Source of the DNA: Clostridiales bacterium
Lineage (GTDB): Bacteria > Bacillota > Clostridia > Oscillospirales > Oscillospiraceae
DNA: 49,297 nt
Assembly: GCA_022781505.1 (NCBI GenBank)
Contig: JALETK010000010.1
Coordinates: forward strand, 1 to 49,297
Direction: 5' to 3'
Shown: piece after piece, positions 16,501 through 23,918 of the stretch
Position numbering within the stretch: position 1 is the stretch's first letter
Layout: every line of letters begins with the position of its first letter
Notes under the pieces: generated by a model
What the model saw: the letters and a program-made list of their open reading frames with translations, nothing else
What the model was told of the DNA's origin: nothing
The model's database searches: none
Program-made: the position numbers and the translations under genes

Positions 16501-17467
16501 GGGCTTCGATGTTCTTGATGAAAGCGTCGGTCTCGGTATCCACCTCGTTGTAGCCGCTGACCAGCTCCGTGGTGATCTCGCCCTCGGGGGTGATGACCAT
16601 CTTGCCCAGGTTGTTGAGCTTGGTGCCGGTGGAGGTGAGGATGACGTCCTTACCGGCCTGATCCTTCACGGCCTCGCCGGCGATGGTGCTGTGGGAGTGG
16701 CCGTCGATGAAAGCGTCCAGGCCGGTGGTGTTGGCAATGATATCGGTGGAGCGCCAGGGGGCGGACTGCTCATCGATGCCGCAGTGGCCCAGGGCCACGA
16801 TCACGTCGGCGCCCTCCTTGGCGGCGGCGTCAATGGAGGCCTGAACGGCGTCATAGAGATCCTTGCCGTTGTTGCCCTCGCAGAAGCCGTAGATGTAGTT
16901 GCCCTCCGCGTCCTGGAAGTAGGTGGGGGTGGACTTGGTGAAGGTCTCGGGGGTGCTGATGCCGATGTAGGCGACCTTCAGATCACCGTAGGTCTCAATG
17001 GCATAGGGCTCGGCAACGGTCTTGCCGGTTTTGAGATCGGTGAAGTTGCAGGAGAGGTAGGTGGCGTTGGACTTCTCCAGCAGGGACAGGGCCACGGGCA
17101 TACCATAGTCAAACTCATGGTTGCCGAAGGTGGCATAATCATAGCCAACCTGATTCATGATGTCGATCAGGTAGCTGCCGTTGGACAGAGTGCCGATGGC
17201 CTCGCCCTGGATTGCGTCGCCTGCGTCCATCAGGGTCACATAATTGTATGTGGCCTCCATGGCCTTCTTGTAGGCGGCTACGTTGGCGTAACCCATGGTA
17301 CCCGCAGGGGTTCCGTTGTCCACGCCGCAGTGCACGTCGTTGGTATACAGGACAACGACATCATCCGACTTTTCGCCTTCGGCGAAAACCATGGTCGGAA
17401 GAACCGTCAGAACCATAACCAGTGCAAGGAGCACAGACAGGATACGCGAAGAATGCTTGCTTCTCAT
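13541..17467 (-). CDS. exported double 5'-nucleotidase / cyclic phosphodiesterase with central SLH repeats
   Basis: 1308 residues; AAGGAGG lies upstream of the ATG. The signal peptide is residues 1-29. Two UshA-type units flank three SLH repeats. Unit 1 (about 35-540) has YTNDVHCG (Asp44, His46) and GNHEFDYG, then a 5'-nucleotidase C-terminal domain with GGGVRVDIPAGDITYG. SLH repeats lie at about 560-735. Unit 2 (about 740-1300) has ATSDVHGQ, ADCGDLLQGT and PGNHEFNYG, then a second C-terminal domain. Such enzymes use two metals to strip phosphate from nucleotides, cyclic nucleotides or UDP-sugars outside the cell. The SLH block placed between two enzymes, rather than at an end, is unusual. 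In unit 2 the nucleotide-binding part of the C-terminal domain is less typical, so the units may differ in substrate. Confidence 0.92.
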   Translation of the reverse strand: MRSKHSSRILSVLLALVMVLTVLPTMVFAEGEKSDDVVVLYTNDVHCGVDNGTPAGTMGYANVAAYKKAMEATYNYVTLMDAGDAIQGEAIGTLSNGSYLIDIMNQVGYDYATFGNHEFDYGMPVALSLLEKSNATYLSCNFTDLKTGKTVAEPYAIETYGDLKVAYIGISTPETFTKSTPTYFQDAEGNYIYGFCEGNNGKDLYDAVQASIDAAAKEGADVIVALGHCGIDEQSAPWRSTDIIANTTGLDAFIDGHSHSTIAGEAVKDQAGKDVILTSTGTKLNNLGKMVITPEGEITTELVSGYNEVDTETDAFIKNIEAQYQDKLNEVVAKTDVALTISNPETGKRAVRSAETNLGDLCADAYRTVLGADIAFVNGGGVRVDIPAGDITYGQIIAVHPFGNMACVVEATGQEIVDALEHASRSTPGENGGFLQVSGLKYTIDLNVASSVKTDDKSMFVSVEGLRRVKNVQVLNDKGEYEPIDLDATYTLASHNYMLKSGGDGINMFMDNKILQDEVMIDNQVLITFIRDHLDGVVGEEYSNPYGEGRINVTDMPFTDVPENRFFYEPVQFVDGQGYMIGITDTLFAPNMTLDRATVATVLYRLAGEPAVTGEAPFSDVVKGSFYENAVIWASATGIVKGYPDGRFCPKQAITRQEMVTMFYRYAQVAGMNTEKAADLSSFADSDTVKSYAQQAMQWAVSVGLIYGMENNTLQPRALSTRGQFATVVYRFLTSKVDINVMATSDVHGQVYATDYTADYTASGTYHQSLTRVATFVQEQRDLYENTFLADCGDLLQGTPLTYYYCFSKTEEEDPAMKALRMMGYDMFVPGNHEFNYGMKILQSRLSYLTSDATETESSVAVSCANYLAAATNNDETKDWTTWNGYAPYALYDFDGVTVAVMGIGNPNVAKWDVPANWEGIYFANPIETYKHYEQEMTEKADLIVLVSHSGIDSDEDSDFIRRLISETNTIDLVFSGHEHRNGVTSIENTDGVEIPVISPGTKANAVGQSVITYDKVAGSYTITAASVPMSYRDENRVWQANYEVDEAMEAALKPYETATWEEYMLQPIGKADGDFSAANLGGAPSAFVDLVNKVQIWGAYDRTGENTPDDKTDDTPAQLSITAPLTSGSAENLIPAGDIVLGDMFKLYRYENWFYQITMTGKEVDTWLEYSASKVKVEEDGSVTILGGLTYYDVIYGQDFSYVIDPSKPEGERVTISYKGEAVADDAVFTVVVNNYRYNGGGNYIQYLNDHGCEFTPNDPDRIIYSTQYDMIQGEDKGQARNLLADYIREAGTISPVIESTWSIIIE

Positions 17468-17487
17468 AGTACGTCCTCCTTAAAAAT

Positions 17488-17547
17488 ATAGGTGCAGAGT
17501 GAATTTCACTCTGCACCTATTTTACCAAAGAGTTCCTGCTTTTTCAA
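17488..17547 (-). promoter_or_regulatory. promoter with a long palindrome over its -10/+1 (nucleotidase gene)
   Basis: Minus strand TTGAAA (17547-17542), 17 bases, TAAAAT (17524-17519). A near-perfect 33-base palindrome with 16-base arms (17488-17503, 17505-17520) begins at the -10 and covers the start site; a TTTTTAAGGAGG stretch follows. It may be an operator, a 5' stem-loop on the mRNA, or the terminator of the upstream NlpC gene. Confidence 0.6.
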
Positions 17548-17594
17548 TGGGCAAGCCATGAGATTCTGTAAAATCCAATAAAAGATTTGTATAC

Positions 17595-19205
17595 TCAGGG
17601 AATAATGCGTCTGGCGCCGACACAGTTGCTCTCAAAGTAGCTGGATTCGGTGCTGGCAATGACCACGCCGGTGCGGGAATTGGCCGCATGGATGAATTGA
17701 TTGTCCCCAATGTAGATGCCGATGTGGGTAATTTCGTCCAGAGTGCCGTAGCTGGAGAAAAACACCAGGTCTCCGGGAAGCAGCTCGTCCAGGGAGACCT
17801 CCCAGCTGTTTTCATATTCCCACTGATCCGTGGCGGTGCGGCCTACCTTGTAGCCGAAGTGCCGGTATACATAGTACACAAGGCCCGAGCAGTCAAAGCC
17901 CGTCTCAGGGGATGCTCCTCCCCAGACATAGGGATAGCCCTCAAACTGCAGGGCAAACTCCACAAGGGCCTCCGCCTCGGGGCGGTAGCCGGGATTGCTT
18001 TGTTCTTCCTCCCAGGTGAGGAAATAGTTGTAGGTCCGGTAGAACAGGGCCAGGGCCTGCTGGCACTCGGTGGAGCTGCGGGGAGCCAGGCCGGAGCCGT
18101 CGCCCTTGAGGATTCCCAGGGATACCAGAAGCCGGGCGCTTGGCCTGGCGTATTCATGAAGCTGGTCTGCGTCCTGGAAGCCGCTCAGGTCCGTGGCGGG
18201 GCTGTCCGTCCTGTTGTAGCCCAGGGCGCCCAGGAAGTTGACGGTGATCCGGTAGAACTGCTCCCGGGTGATGGGGGCGTCCGGCAGGAAGGTGCCGTCG
18301 GGGAAGCCGGAGACAATGGCCAGGCTGTTTGCCAGGGTGATGGTGTCGTCCTCTACGTCGGAGAAGGGAGAGGCGCCAACCTCCGTGGAGGTCTCCGGAC
18401 GCAGGGCCAGATAGGCATTCACGGCCACATAGCACATCTCCCGGCGGGTGATGTCCGAGCGCATATCCCGGCCCAGAAGAATTTCCGGAATGAGACCCTG
18501 CCGGTCCATGGGAGCCAGCTCCACCAGGGCCCAATTGCTGAGATTGGGATATTTCTCCGCAAAGGATAGCCCGGGTTCGGGGCTTCCGCCGTTCAGGACA
18601 ATGTAGGTCCGGTAGAACATGGCCAGCGCCTGTTCACAGGAGGTGGTTGCCCTGGGGGCAATTCCCTGACCGTCGCCCTTGACAATTTCCAGACCCACCG
18701 CCAGACTGGCGGCGGATTTGGCCCATGGGCTGACGGAACCGGCGTCCGGGAAACCAGACAGGTCGGAGAAGTCGGACTCCTCGGGAACCCAGCCGCTCAC
18801 CAGAAGGAAATTGTAAACAAAGACGAAGAACTCCTCCCGGGTCAGAAGCTGCTCCGGACGGAAGGTTCCGTCCTCATAGCCGCGAATGAGGCCTGCGGCG
18901 TAGGCCTTGGCGGCAACGGGGCTGTCCGTGTCGGAGAAGGGAGCCTCCTCCGATACGGGAATTTCCGCACCTATGTAAACCTCAAAGGCCTGGACGGCGA
19001 TGGTGCACATCTCCAGGCGGGTGATGTTCTCCCGCAGGTCTTCCTTTTCCTCCAGCTCCTGGGGGATGAGACCCAGGGCTTCCATAGCGTCCAGCTCCGC
19101 TTTGGCCCAGTTGCTGGTGGCGCCGTAGGCCAGGGCGGAGGGGATGATTCCGAAGAGCATGGCTGCAATACAGATGGCTGCAATGATGCGAAGCTTTTGT
19201 TTCAT
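17595..19205 (-). CDS. exported NlpC/P60 peptidoglycan hydrolase with six SLH-type repeats
   Basis: 536 residues from the ATG at 19205; an upstream in-frame TTG at 19229 would overlap the exonuclease stop and remove the GGGAGG site. After a signal peptide come two successive sets of three SLH-like repeats (about 30-205 and 215-395). Each set begins with a weaker repeat (WAKAELDAMEALGLIP; WALVELAPMDRQGLIP), suggesting duplication of a whole triplet. The C-terminal NlpC/P60 domain (about 410-536) has FDCSG with Cys439, HIGIYIG with His494, and IHAANSRTG. The family cuts peptide stems of peptidoglycan, usually the gamma-D-Glu bond. It follows the exonuclease gene by 7 bases, so it is probably co-transcribed with it. 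Confidence 0.92.
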   Translation of the reverse strand: MKQKLRIIAAICIAAMLFGIIPSALAYGATSNWAKAELDAMEALGLIPQELEEKEDLRENITRLEMCTIAVQAFEVYIGAEIPVSEEAPFSDTDSPVAAKAYAAGLIRGYEDGTFRPEQLLTREEFFVFVYNFLLVSGWVPEESDFSDLSGFPDAGSVSPWAKSAASLAVGLEIVKGDGQGIAPRATTSCEQALAMFYRTYIVLNGGSPEPGLSFAEKYPNLSNWALVELAPMDRQGLIPEILLGRDMRSDITRREMCYVAVNAYLALRPETSTEVGASPFSDVEDDTITLANSLAIVSGFPDGTFLPDAPITREQFYRITVNFLGALGYNRTDSPATDLSGFQDADQLHEYARPSARLLVSLGILKGDGSGLAPRSSTECQQALALFYRTYNYFLTWEEEQSNPGYRPEAEALVEFALQFEGYPYVWGGASPETGFDCSGLVYYVYRHFGYKVGRTATDQWEYENSWEVSLDELLPGDLVFFSSYGTLDEITHIGIYIGDNQFIHAANSRTGVVIASTESSYFESNCVGARRIIP

Positions 19206-19212
19206 ATTTGAA

Positions 19213-19974
19213 TCAAACCTCCCAATCAAGCTCCAGTGCCACGGGGCAGTGGTCGGAGCCGAAGATATCCGTGTGAATTTCGGCGGATTTCACCCTGTCC
19301 CGCAGGGAATCGGATACCAGAAAATAGTCGATGCGCCAGCCTGCGTTGTTCTTTCTGGCGTTGAAGCGATAGCTCCACCAGCTGTAAACCCCGGTGAGGT
19401 CCGGGTGCAGGTGCCGGAAGGTGTCCGTAAAGCCGGATTCCAGCAGACGGGTGAAGCTCTCCCGCTCCTGGTCGGAGAAGCCGGCGTTTCCCCGGTTGGG
19501 GCCGGGATTTTTCAGGTCAATCTCCTGATGGGCCACGTTCAGGTCGCCGCAGGCAATCACGGGCTTCCGGGCGGAAAGAGCACAGAGCCGCTCCCGGAAG
19601 GCCTTGTCCCAGCTGAGCCGGTGGTCGATGCGCTTCAGGCCCTCCTGGGCGTTGGGCGTGTAGCAGGTGACCAGATAGAAATCCTCATATTCCAGGGTAA
19701 TCATCCGGCCCTCGGTGTCCAGCGCCTCCGTCCCCACCCCGTAGGTCACGGACAGGGGCGGCTTTTTTGCGAAGATGGCGGTGCCGGAGTAGCCCTTTTT
19801 CTCGGCGGAGCACCAGAATTGGGTGTAGCCGGGGAGCTCCAGCTCCAGCTGACCGGGCTGCAGCTTGGTCTCCTGCAGGCAGAAGAAATCCGCGTTCAGC
19901 CGCTCGAAGGCCTCCGGAAAGCCCTTCTGCATACAGGCCCTGAGGCCGTTCACATTCCAGGAAATAAAATACAA
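19213..19974 (-). CDS. xthA: exodeoxyribonuclease III / AP endonuclease
   Basis: 253 residues. The start is a TTG at 19974 with AAAGGAG about 10 bases upstream; no ATG fits. Motifs of the exonuclease III family run through the whole length: ISWNVNGLR (Asn8), CLQETK (Glu35), GDLNVAH, a FNARKNNAGWRIDYFL segment and the C-terminal GSDHCP with the catalytic Asp-His pair. The enzyme removes nucleotides from 3' ends and cuts at abasic sites in DNA repair. The length is normal for the Gram-positive form. It is the first gene of an apparent operon with the NlpC/P60 gene, an odd functional pairing. Confidence 0.95.
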   Translation of the reverse strand: MYFISWNVNGLRACMQKGFPEAFERLNADFFCLQETKLQPGQLELELPGYTQFWCSAEKKGYSGTAIFAKKPPLSVTYGVGTEALDTEGRMITLEYEDFYLVTCYTPNAQEGLKRIDHRLSWDKAFRERLCALSARKPVIACGDLNVAHQEIDLKNPGPNRGNAGFSDQERESFTRLLESGFTDTFRHLHPDLTGVYSWWSYRFNARKNNAGWRIDYFLVSDSLRDRVKSAEIHTDIFGSDHCPVALELDWEV

Positions 19975-20017
19975 GAGCTGCCACTCCTTTCCGTATTTGC
20001 ATCAATATCACCCGTAT

Positions 20018-20046
20018 ATCATAGCAAAAAGAAACAAAGATTACAA
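20018..20046 (-). promoter_or_regulatory. promoter of the exonuclease III gene
   Basis: Minus strand TTGTAA (20046-20041), 17 bases, TATGAT (20023-20018) preceded by TGC (extended -10); 43 bases before the TTG start. Confidence 0.7.
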
Positions 20047-20093
20047 CCTTTATTTCAAAAAAGTTACAAATTTGTTTGCACGATTTCAGACCT

Positions 20094-20143
20094 TTTCAAA
20101 AAATGTGCCAGAAACCAAGGATTGTTCCTGGGCTTCTGGCACA
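20094..20143 (-). terminator. terminator of the lipoprotein / exported-protein operon
   Basis: TGTGCCAGAA and TTCTGGCACA arms (20104-20113, 20134-20143) with partial inner pairing, followed on the minus strand by TTTTTTG. It lies about 100 bases after the stop at 20246. Confidence 0.8.
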
Positions 20144-20245
20144 TAGAAAAGCGACTGTGATGCAATCTGATGAGCATTACAATATAACAAAGGTATATAA
20201 TCTGCAACAGTGATCCGAAGCCACGGAAAATGGCTCCTGATCATA

Positions 20246-20776
20246 TCATATATTTTCGTCGTCGATTCCAACAACGTAGATTGAACCGGAAACTTCTCCC
20301 ACGCTAAGGAGATTTTTTATAAATCCATAATATGTAAGGTTCGGGGAAAGGTCAGACTTTGCACGGTACTCTGACTTGTTGGCAACGCCGCTTGTAAAAA
20401 GCGCATAAACTTCAGGAACAAATGTGTCTGTGCGCGGAATATAGTAGCATACTCCTCCGCGCATAACCTCGCTTTGGTTAGATGCACTGTGAGTAAGTAT
20501 CCCGCTCACATACACATTGTCGTATGCCAGAGAGGACTTTGTAAAGGACTTTCCGCTTACGCCATAGGTTGTAAGCAAATTGGACACACCGGTGCCTTTG
20601 ACATAAAACAAATCACGGGAACTCATTGGCATGGCATCCGCAGAATCGTCTAAAAGAATATCGGTTTGATCGGACAATCCGCCCAACGGTGCAACTGCGG
20701 AAACGCCACCAATCATGGACGCAAACAGAAAGAAGGCCACAAGAAAAGATGTCACTCAAATTTTCATTATCATCAT
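20246..20776 (-). pseudogene. exported protein gene with an in-frame TGA after the seventh-start codon region
   Basis: The open frame (169 residues) begins with a GTG at 20755 and starts directly in a hydrophobic signal core (TSFLVAFFLFASMIGGVSA). The real translation start appears to lie upstream: AAGGAG precedes a cluster of ATG codons at 20776, 20773 and 20767 in the same frame, giving a Met-Lys-Ile start, but a TGA at 20758-20756 sits between Lys-Ile and the hydrophobic core. Without it the product would have a normal signal peptide. So the gene is either freshly broken, rescued from the GTG, or carries a sequencing error. The mature part has no family I recognise. It follows the lipoprotein gene by only a few bases and is probably its operon partner. 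Confidence 0.6.
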
Positions 20777-20782
20777 TTCTCC

Positions 20783-21253
20783 TTAATTACCAGTTGGCAG
20801 AATTACATCGGATGAGTCGAGATAGTCTGGAATCGTGTAATTCTCAAATACTAAACCTTCACGAAGCGCCTCGGGGATTGATTGGACATTGAGAATCATA
20901 CGATACTCCCCATCCATCACCGCTACAAAGTTCACTGTGCGATCCTTTTTCCCAGTGCCAATTTCCGTAATTGTGTAGGTGATAGCGGTTAAATTATCAT
21001 TAACTTGCTCAACTTTTTCAACGGAATAATCTGACACATCAGTCTCGGATCCTTGATAAAGAGGAATTGTGGCCGGATTCGCAAAGTATACATATTGGCT
21101 AGCCTCATTTAAATCCGTTTGGAACGCCTCCATGTAGGATTCAAAGAAGGCTTCCGGTGTTTCTTTTTCCTTTGCACAGGCGATGCAGCACAACGTACAA
21201 AACACCAAAAGAAGGACGAAACAAAACGACCTCGTTTTTTGCAAATGATTCAC
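20783..21253 (-). CDS. small probable lipoprotein, function unknown
   Basis: 156 residues from a GTG start at 21253, with AAAGGG a few bases ahead. A basic N-terminus and hydrophobic stretch end in CTLCCIACAKEKE, so Cys in CIAC may be the lipidated residue, although the lipobox is imperfect. The mature domain (about 120 residues; EAFFESYMEAFQTDLNEASQ, later TAITYTITEIGTGKKDRTV) looks like a small alpha/beta fold of the NTF2/DUF4878 kind often found in Firmicutes lipoproteins; this is a guess from pattern only. Its stop overlaps the ribosome site of the following exported-protein gene, so they form an operon read from the promoter at 21371-21399. Confidence 0.7.
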   Translation of the reverse strand: MNHLQKTRSFCFVLLLVFCTLCCIACAKEKETPEAFFESYMEAFQTDLNEASQYVYFANPATIPLYQGSETDVSDYSVEKVEQVNDNLTAITYTITEIGTGKKDRTVNFVAVMDGEYRMILNVQSIPEALREGLVFENYTIPDYLDSSDVILPTGN

Positions 21254-21370
21254 CTAACCCTTTCTGCACACAGCGGCCAATCAAGATTTTACCATACCGG
21301 AAAGCAGTTATTTCATATGATCACAACCTTACATTCTGCAATATATTTAATTAAGGCTCTCTATATAAGT

Positions 21371-21399
21371 AGAATAGCACAAGACAAACTAATTGTCAA
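21371..21399 (-). promoter_or_regulatory. promoter of the lipoprotein operon
   Basis: Minus strand TTGACA (21399-21394), 17 bases, TATTCT (21376-21371). The leader to the GTG at 21253 is about 110 bases. Confidence 0.75.
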
Positions 21400-21763
21400 T
21401 AGGTACTTTAAAAAAACAACAATTTTTTTGCAGATTTAGATCAGATTATTGTTAAATAGTAACAATACAACTTACGCCGGCGAGCTGCTATATGCATGAA
21501 TGTTCCACTGACTTTTTGCTGCGCAAAAGTGTAGAAGGATGCGCTTTTTCCAGCCTTTTCGAAGCAGCTGAACAGGATATGCGAAAACTGCATGCGCACT
21601 GGCTGCTGCCCGTGATTGTGGTGCGTAATACTGTGCAAAAGTTTTATACTTTCTGTGGGAGGTTTTTAATGGGACTTGGAAATTCCGGCAATCTGTGCTA
21701 GAATTAAAAATAGGAATCAAGCTTTGAACAAGGGCGAAGAGGCGATGACAGCCCCAATGCGCC

Positions 21764-21933
21764 GTAGGGAACGGTCTTGACCGTTCCGCAAGCTCCCGGC
21801 GCCGGCCCGCCTCATTCAAACGAACCGCACCCCCAAAGCTGTCATTGCTAGACCCCGTAGGGGGACGATTCCCGCCCGAAGGGCGGGGCGTTCCCTGCGG
21901 GAACGCAGCGGAACGGTCAAGACCGTTCCCTAC
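21764..21933. repeat. 170-base hairpin-rich element with 26-base inverted ends (MITE/REP-like)
   Basis: The ends are perfect 26-base inverted repeats (21764-21789 and 21908-21933). Each end is itself nearly palindromic (GGAACGGTC-TT-GACCGTTCC). Two further hairpins lie inside: CCCGCCC/GGGCGGG (21871-21887) and GCGTTCCC/GGGAACGC (21888-21906). No coding capacity. This is the architecture of small non-autonomous or REP-type elements. Confidence 0.65.
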
Positions 21934-21985
21934 TGTGCAGGGGCAAGGGGTTGGAAGGCTTCGGAATCGCCGCCTGGTTTAACCC

Positions 21986-22138
21986 TTGATTCGCATTATA
22001 AAATCCAGTATATCTGCTGGTAGTCTGTACGGTGTCTATGGAGATGCAGACGCCCTGATTGTGCAGTCTGATTTGTTGACATCCAATGATTCGTGGGGGA
22101 TGCACGCTGTCATACGAGCGATGAGGGATAGTATGTGA
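21986..22138 (+). pseudogene. possible 3' remnant of a lost gene
   Basis: A 50-codon frame, starting only with a TTG after a stop and without a ribosome site. It encodes a protein-like, balanced sequence (YGDADALIVQSDLL, then SWGMHAVIRAMRDSM) ending in TGA. It sits just after the hairpin element. The composition looks like the C-terminus of a real protein whose front is gone. I cannot name the family. Confidence 0.3.
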
Positions 22139-22245
22139 ACTCCAACACAAGGATTATGAAACTGGGAAAACATGCACTGGTAAGCTGGAAGGCACAGCTG
22201 AACAGACAACGTGTGAGTACGACGAATGAATGAAGGGAGTATCCC

Positions 22246-23436
22246 ATGAACGAGATTTTTTTGTTAAAGCTTGGCGAGATCGTCCTGAAGGGGCAGAATA
22301 AAAAGCAGTTTGAAGGCAAGCTGCGGCAGAATGTCCGGCGCAGGATGAAGCCATTCGGGGACTTTGACGTGTATATCCTGCAGTCCACGGTATATGTGGA
22401 GCCCCGGAGCGAGGACTGCGACCTGGAGGGGGCCTGGGAGGCCTGCCACTATATTTTTGGCGCTGTCTCCCTGTGCCGGTGCCGGCCCTGCGAGAAGAGT
22501 CTGGACGCCATCTACCAGGCGGTGGAGGCTTACCTGGGGGAGGATCTGGAGTGCGCCGCTTCCTTTAAGGTGGAGTCCAAGCGGTCGGACAAGTCCTTCC
22601 CCCTGACTTCCATCGGCATTTCCCAGGAAATCGGCGGCCGTCTGGCGGAGAGCCACCCCCACCTGAAGGTGGATGTGCATCACCCGGCCTACACCGTGTA
22701 TGTGGAGGTGCGGGATCTGGCGGCCTATGTTCACGGCCCTGCGGAGCCCGGGGCCGGCGGCCTTCCCACCGGCGTGGGCGGCCGGGCGGCGGTGCTCCTG
22801 TCCGGGGGCATTGACTCTCCCGTGGCGGCCTATATGATTGCCAAGCGGGGTGTGGAGATTGAGTGCGTCCACTTCTTCTCCTACCCTTACACCTCGGAGC
22901 AGGCCAAGGAGAAGGTGCTGGAGCTGGCCCGGCTGGTGACCAGGTACTGCGGCCAGATGACCGTGAACATTGTGGGCTTTACGGAGATTCAGGAGGCCAT
23001 CCGGGACAACTGCCCGGAGGAGTACTTCACCCTGATTATGCGCCGGTTTATGATGCGCATTGCCCGGCGCATCGCCGGGAACCACGGCTGCGGGTGCCTC
23101 GTCACCGGGGAAAACCTGGGGCAGGTGGCCTCCCAGACCATGGAGGCCATGGCGGTCACCGGGGCCGTGGTGGACATTCCTGTTTTTACCCCCCTCATCG
23201 GCATGGACAAAGAGGAGATTGTCACCATTGCCCGGAGAATTGGCACCCTGGAGACCTCCATTTTGCCCTATGAGGACTGCTGCACCGTGTTCACGCCCAA
23301 GCATCCCAAGACCAAGCCGAACCTCAGCGAGGTGGAGCGGGCGGAGGCCTGCCTGGATGTGGAGGCCCTTATGGAGCGGGCCATGGCCAATACGGAGAAG
23401 GTGATGGTTCGCTATGACGAAGCCGACGGCGTCTGA
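22246..23436 (+). CDS. thiI: tRNA 4-thiouridine synthase ThiI
   Basis: 396 residues with GGGAG ahead of the ATG. The N-terminal ferredoxin-like and THUMP region (about 1-165; LKLGEIVLKGQNKKQF near the start) binds tRNA. The PP-loop ATPase domain starts at SGGIDS (186-191), and the later YEDCCTVFTPKHP segment carries the conserved Cys pair. The protein adenylates U8 of tRNA before sulfur insertion and in some bacteria also serves thiamine synthesis. It ends without the C-terminal rhodanese domain of the E. coli form, as in most Firmicutes, so sulfur must come directly from a cysteine desulfurase, which is not in this window. Its end overlaps the next gene by 23 bases; it leads a rightward group of four genes. 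Confidence 0.95.
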   Translation: MNEIFLLKLGEIVLKGQNKKQFEGKLRQNVRRRMKPFGDFDVYILQSTVYVEPRSEDCDLEGAWEACHYIFGAVSLCRCRPCEKSLDAIYQAVEAYLGEDLECAASFKVESKRSDKSFPLTSIGISQEIGGRLAESHPHLKVDVHHPAYTVYVEVRDLAAYVHGPAEPGAGGLPTGVGGRAAVLLSGGIDSPVAAYMIAKRGVEIECVHFFSYPYTSEQAKEKVLELARLVTRYCGQMTVNIVGFTEIQEAIRDNCPEEYFTLIMRRFMMRIARRIAGNHGCGCLVTGENLGQVASQTMEAMAVTGAVVDIPVFTPLIGMDKEEIVTIARRIGTLETSILPYEDCCTVFTPKHPKTKPNLSEVERAEACLDVEALMERAMANTEKVMVRYDEADGV

Positions 23437-23905
23437 GGTTCTGGCGGCGCTCCGGGAGCGGGGGCTCAGCCTGGCTACGGCGGAGAGCTGCACCGGCGGT
23501 CTGGTGGGGGGCGCCCTCACCGCAGTCCCCGGCAGCTCGGATACCTACCGGGGCGGCGTCATATCCTATACCAACGAAGTCAAGCACCGGCTGCTGGGCG
23601 TCCCGGAGGAGCTGCTCTCCCAATACGGGGCGGTGAGCGCCCAGGTGGCAGAGGCCATGGCCCTGGGGGCTGCCTCGGCCCTGGGGGCAGATGTGGCAGT
23701 CTCCACCACGGGGCTGGCCGGGCCCGGAGGAGATGAGTTCGGAAACCCGGTGGGCACGGTTTACCTGGCCTGCGCCCTCCGGGGCGCGGTCAGGAGCGTT
23801 TCCTGCCGGTTCTCCGGTGACCGGGAGCAGGTGCGAAGGGCGGCTGTGGAGACCGCCCTGGCCCTGCTTCTCAGAACGGTGACCGGAGAAGGGAAAGAGC
23901 CTTAA
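23414..23905 (+). CDS. CinA C-terminal-domain protein (nicotinamide-nucleotide amidase type, PncC)
   Basis: 163 residues, a stand-alone CinA C-terminal domain. Motifs include SLATAESCTGGLVGGALTAV, then DTYRGGVISYTNEVKHRLLG, VSTTGLAGPGG and NPVGTVYLA, all typical. Family members hydrolyse nicotinamide mononucleotide to nicotinate mononucleotide in NAD recycling, with Ser and Lys in the first motifs. The ATG lies inside the end of thiI in another frame, with GAAGGTGAT about 9 bases ahead, showing translational coupling. The larger CinA N-terminal domain is absent, which is common. Interestingly, another protein with a NadD-like domain is encoded elsewhere in the window, but no direct link is shown. 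Confidence 0.92.
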   Translation: MTKPTASEVLAALRERGLSLATAESCTGGLVGGALTAVPGSSDTYRGGVISYTNEVKHRLLGVPEELLSQYGAVSAQVAEAMALGAASALGADVAVSTTGLAGPGGDEFGNPVGTVYLACALRGAVRSVSCRFSGDREQVRRAAVETALALLLRTVTGEGKEP

Positions 23906-23918
23906 GGAGGTTTGGCAC

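Larger units (their letters stand above)
21254..22245. other. gene-poor stretch
   Basis: About 1 kb between the leftward lipoprotein operon and thiI. It contains the lipoprotein promoter, a hairpin-rich repeat (21764-21933), and a short possible gene remnant (21986-22138). In the rest (about 21400-21760 and 22140-22240) I see no gene. AAGGGAG just before 22246 is the thiI ribosome site; no convincing thiI promoter was found. Confidence 0.6.

Noticed and set aside
13487-17491. 1334-codon plus-strand frame over the nucleotidase gene
   Set aside because: Gly/Val/His-rich antisense product of a high-GC gene; the minus strand has signal peptide, catalytic motifs and ribosome site.
22264-23520. 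418-codon minus-strand frame over thiI
   Set aside because: Antisense shadow; thiI motifs on plus are complete.
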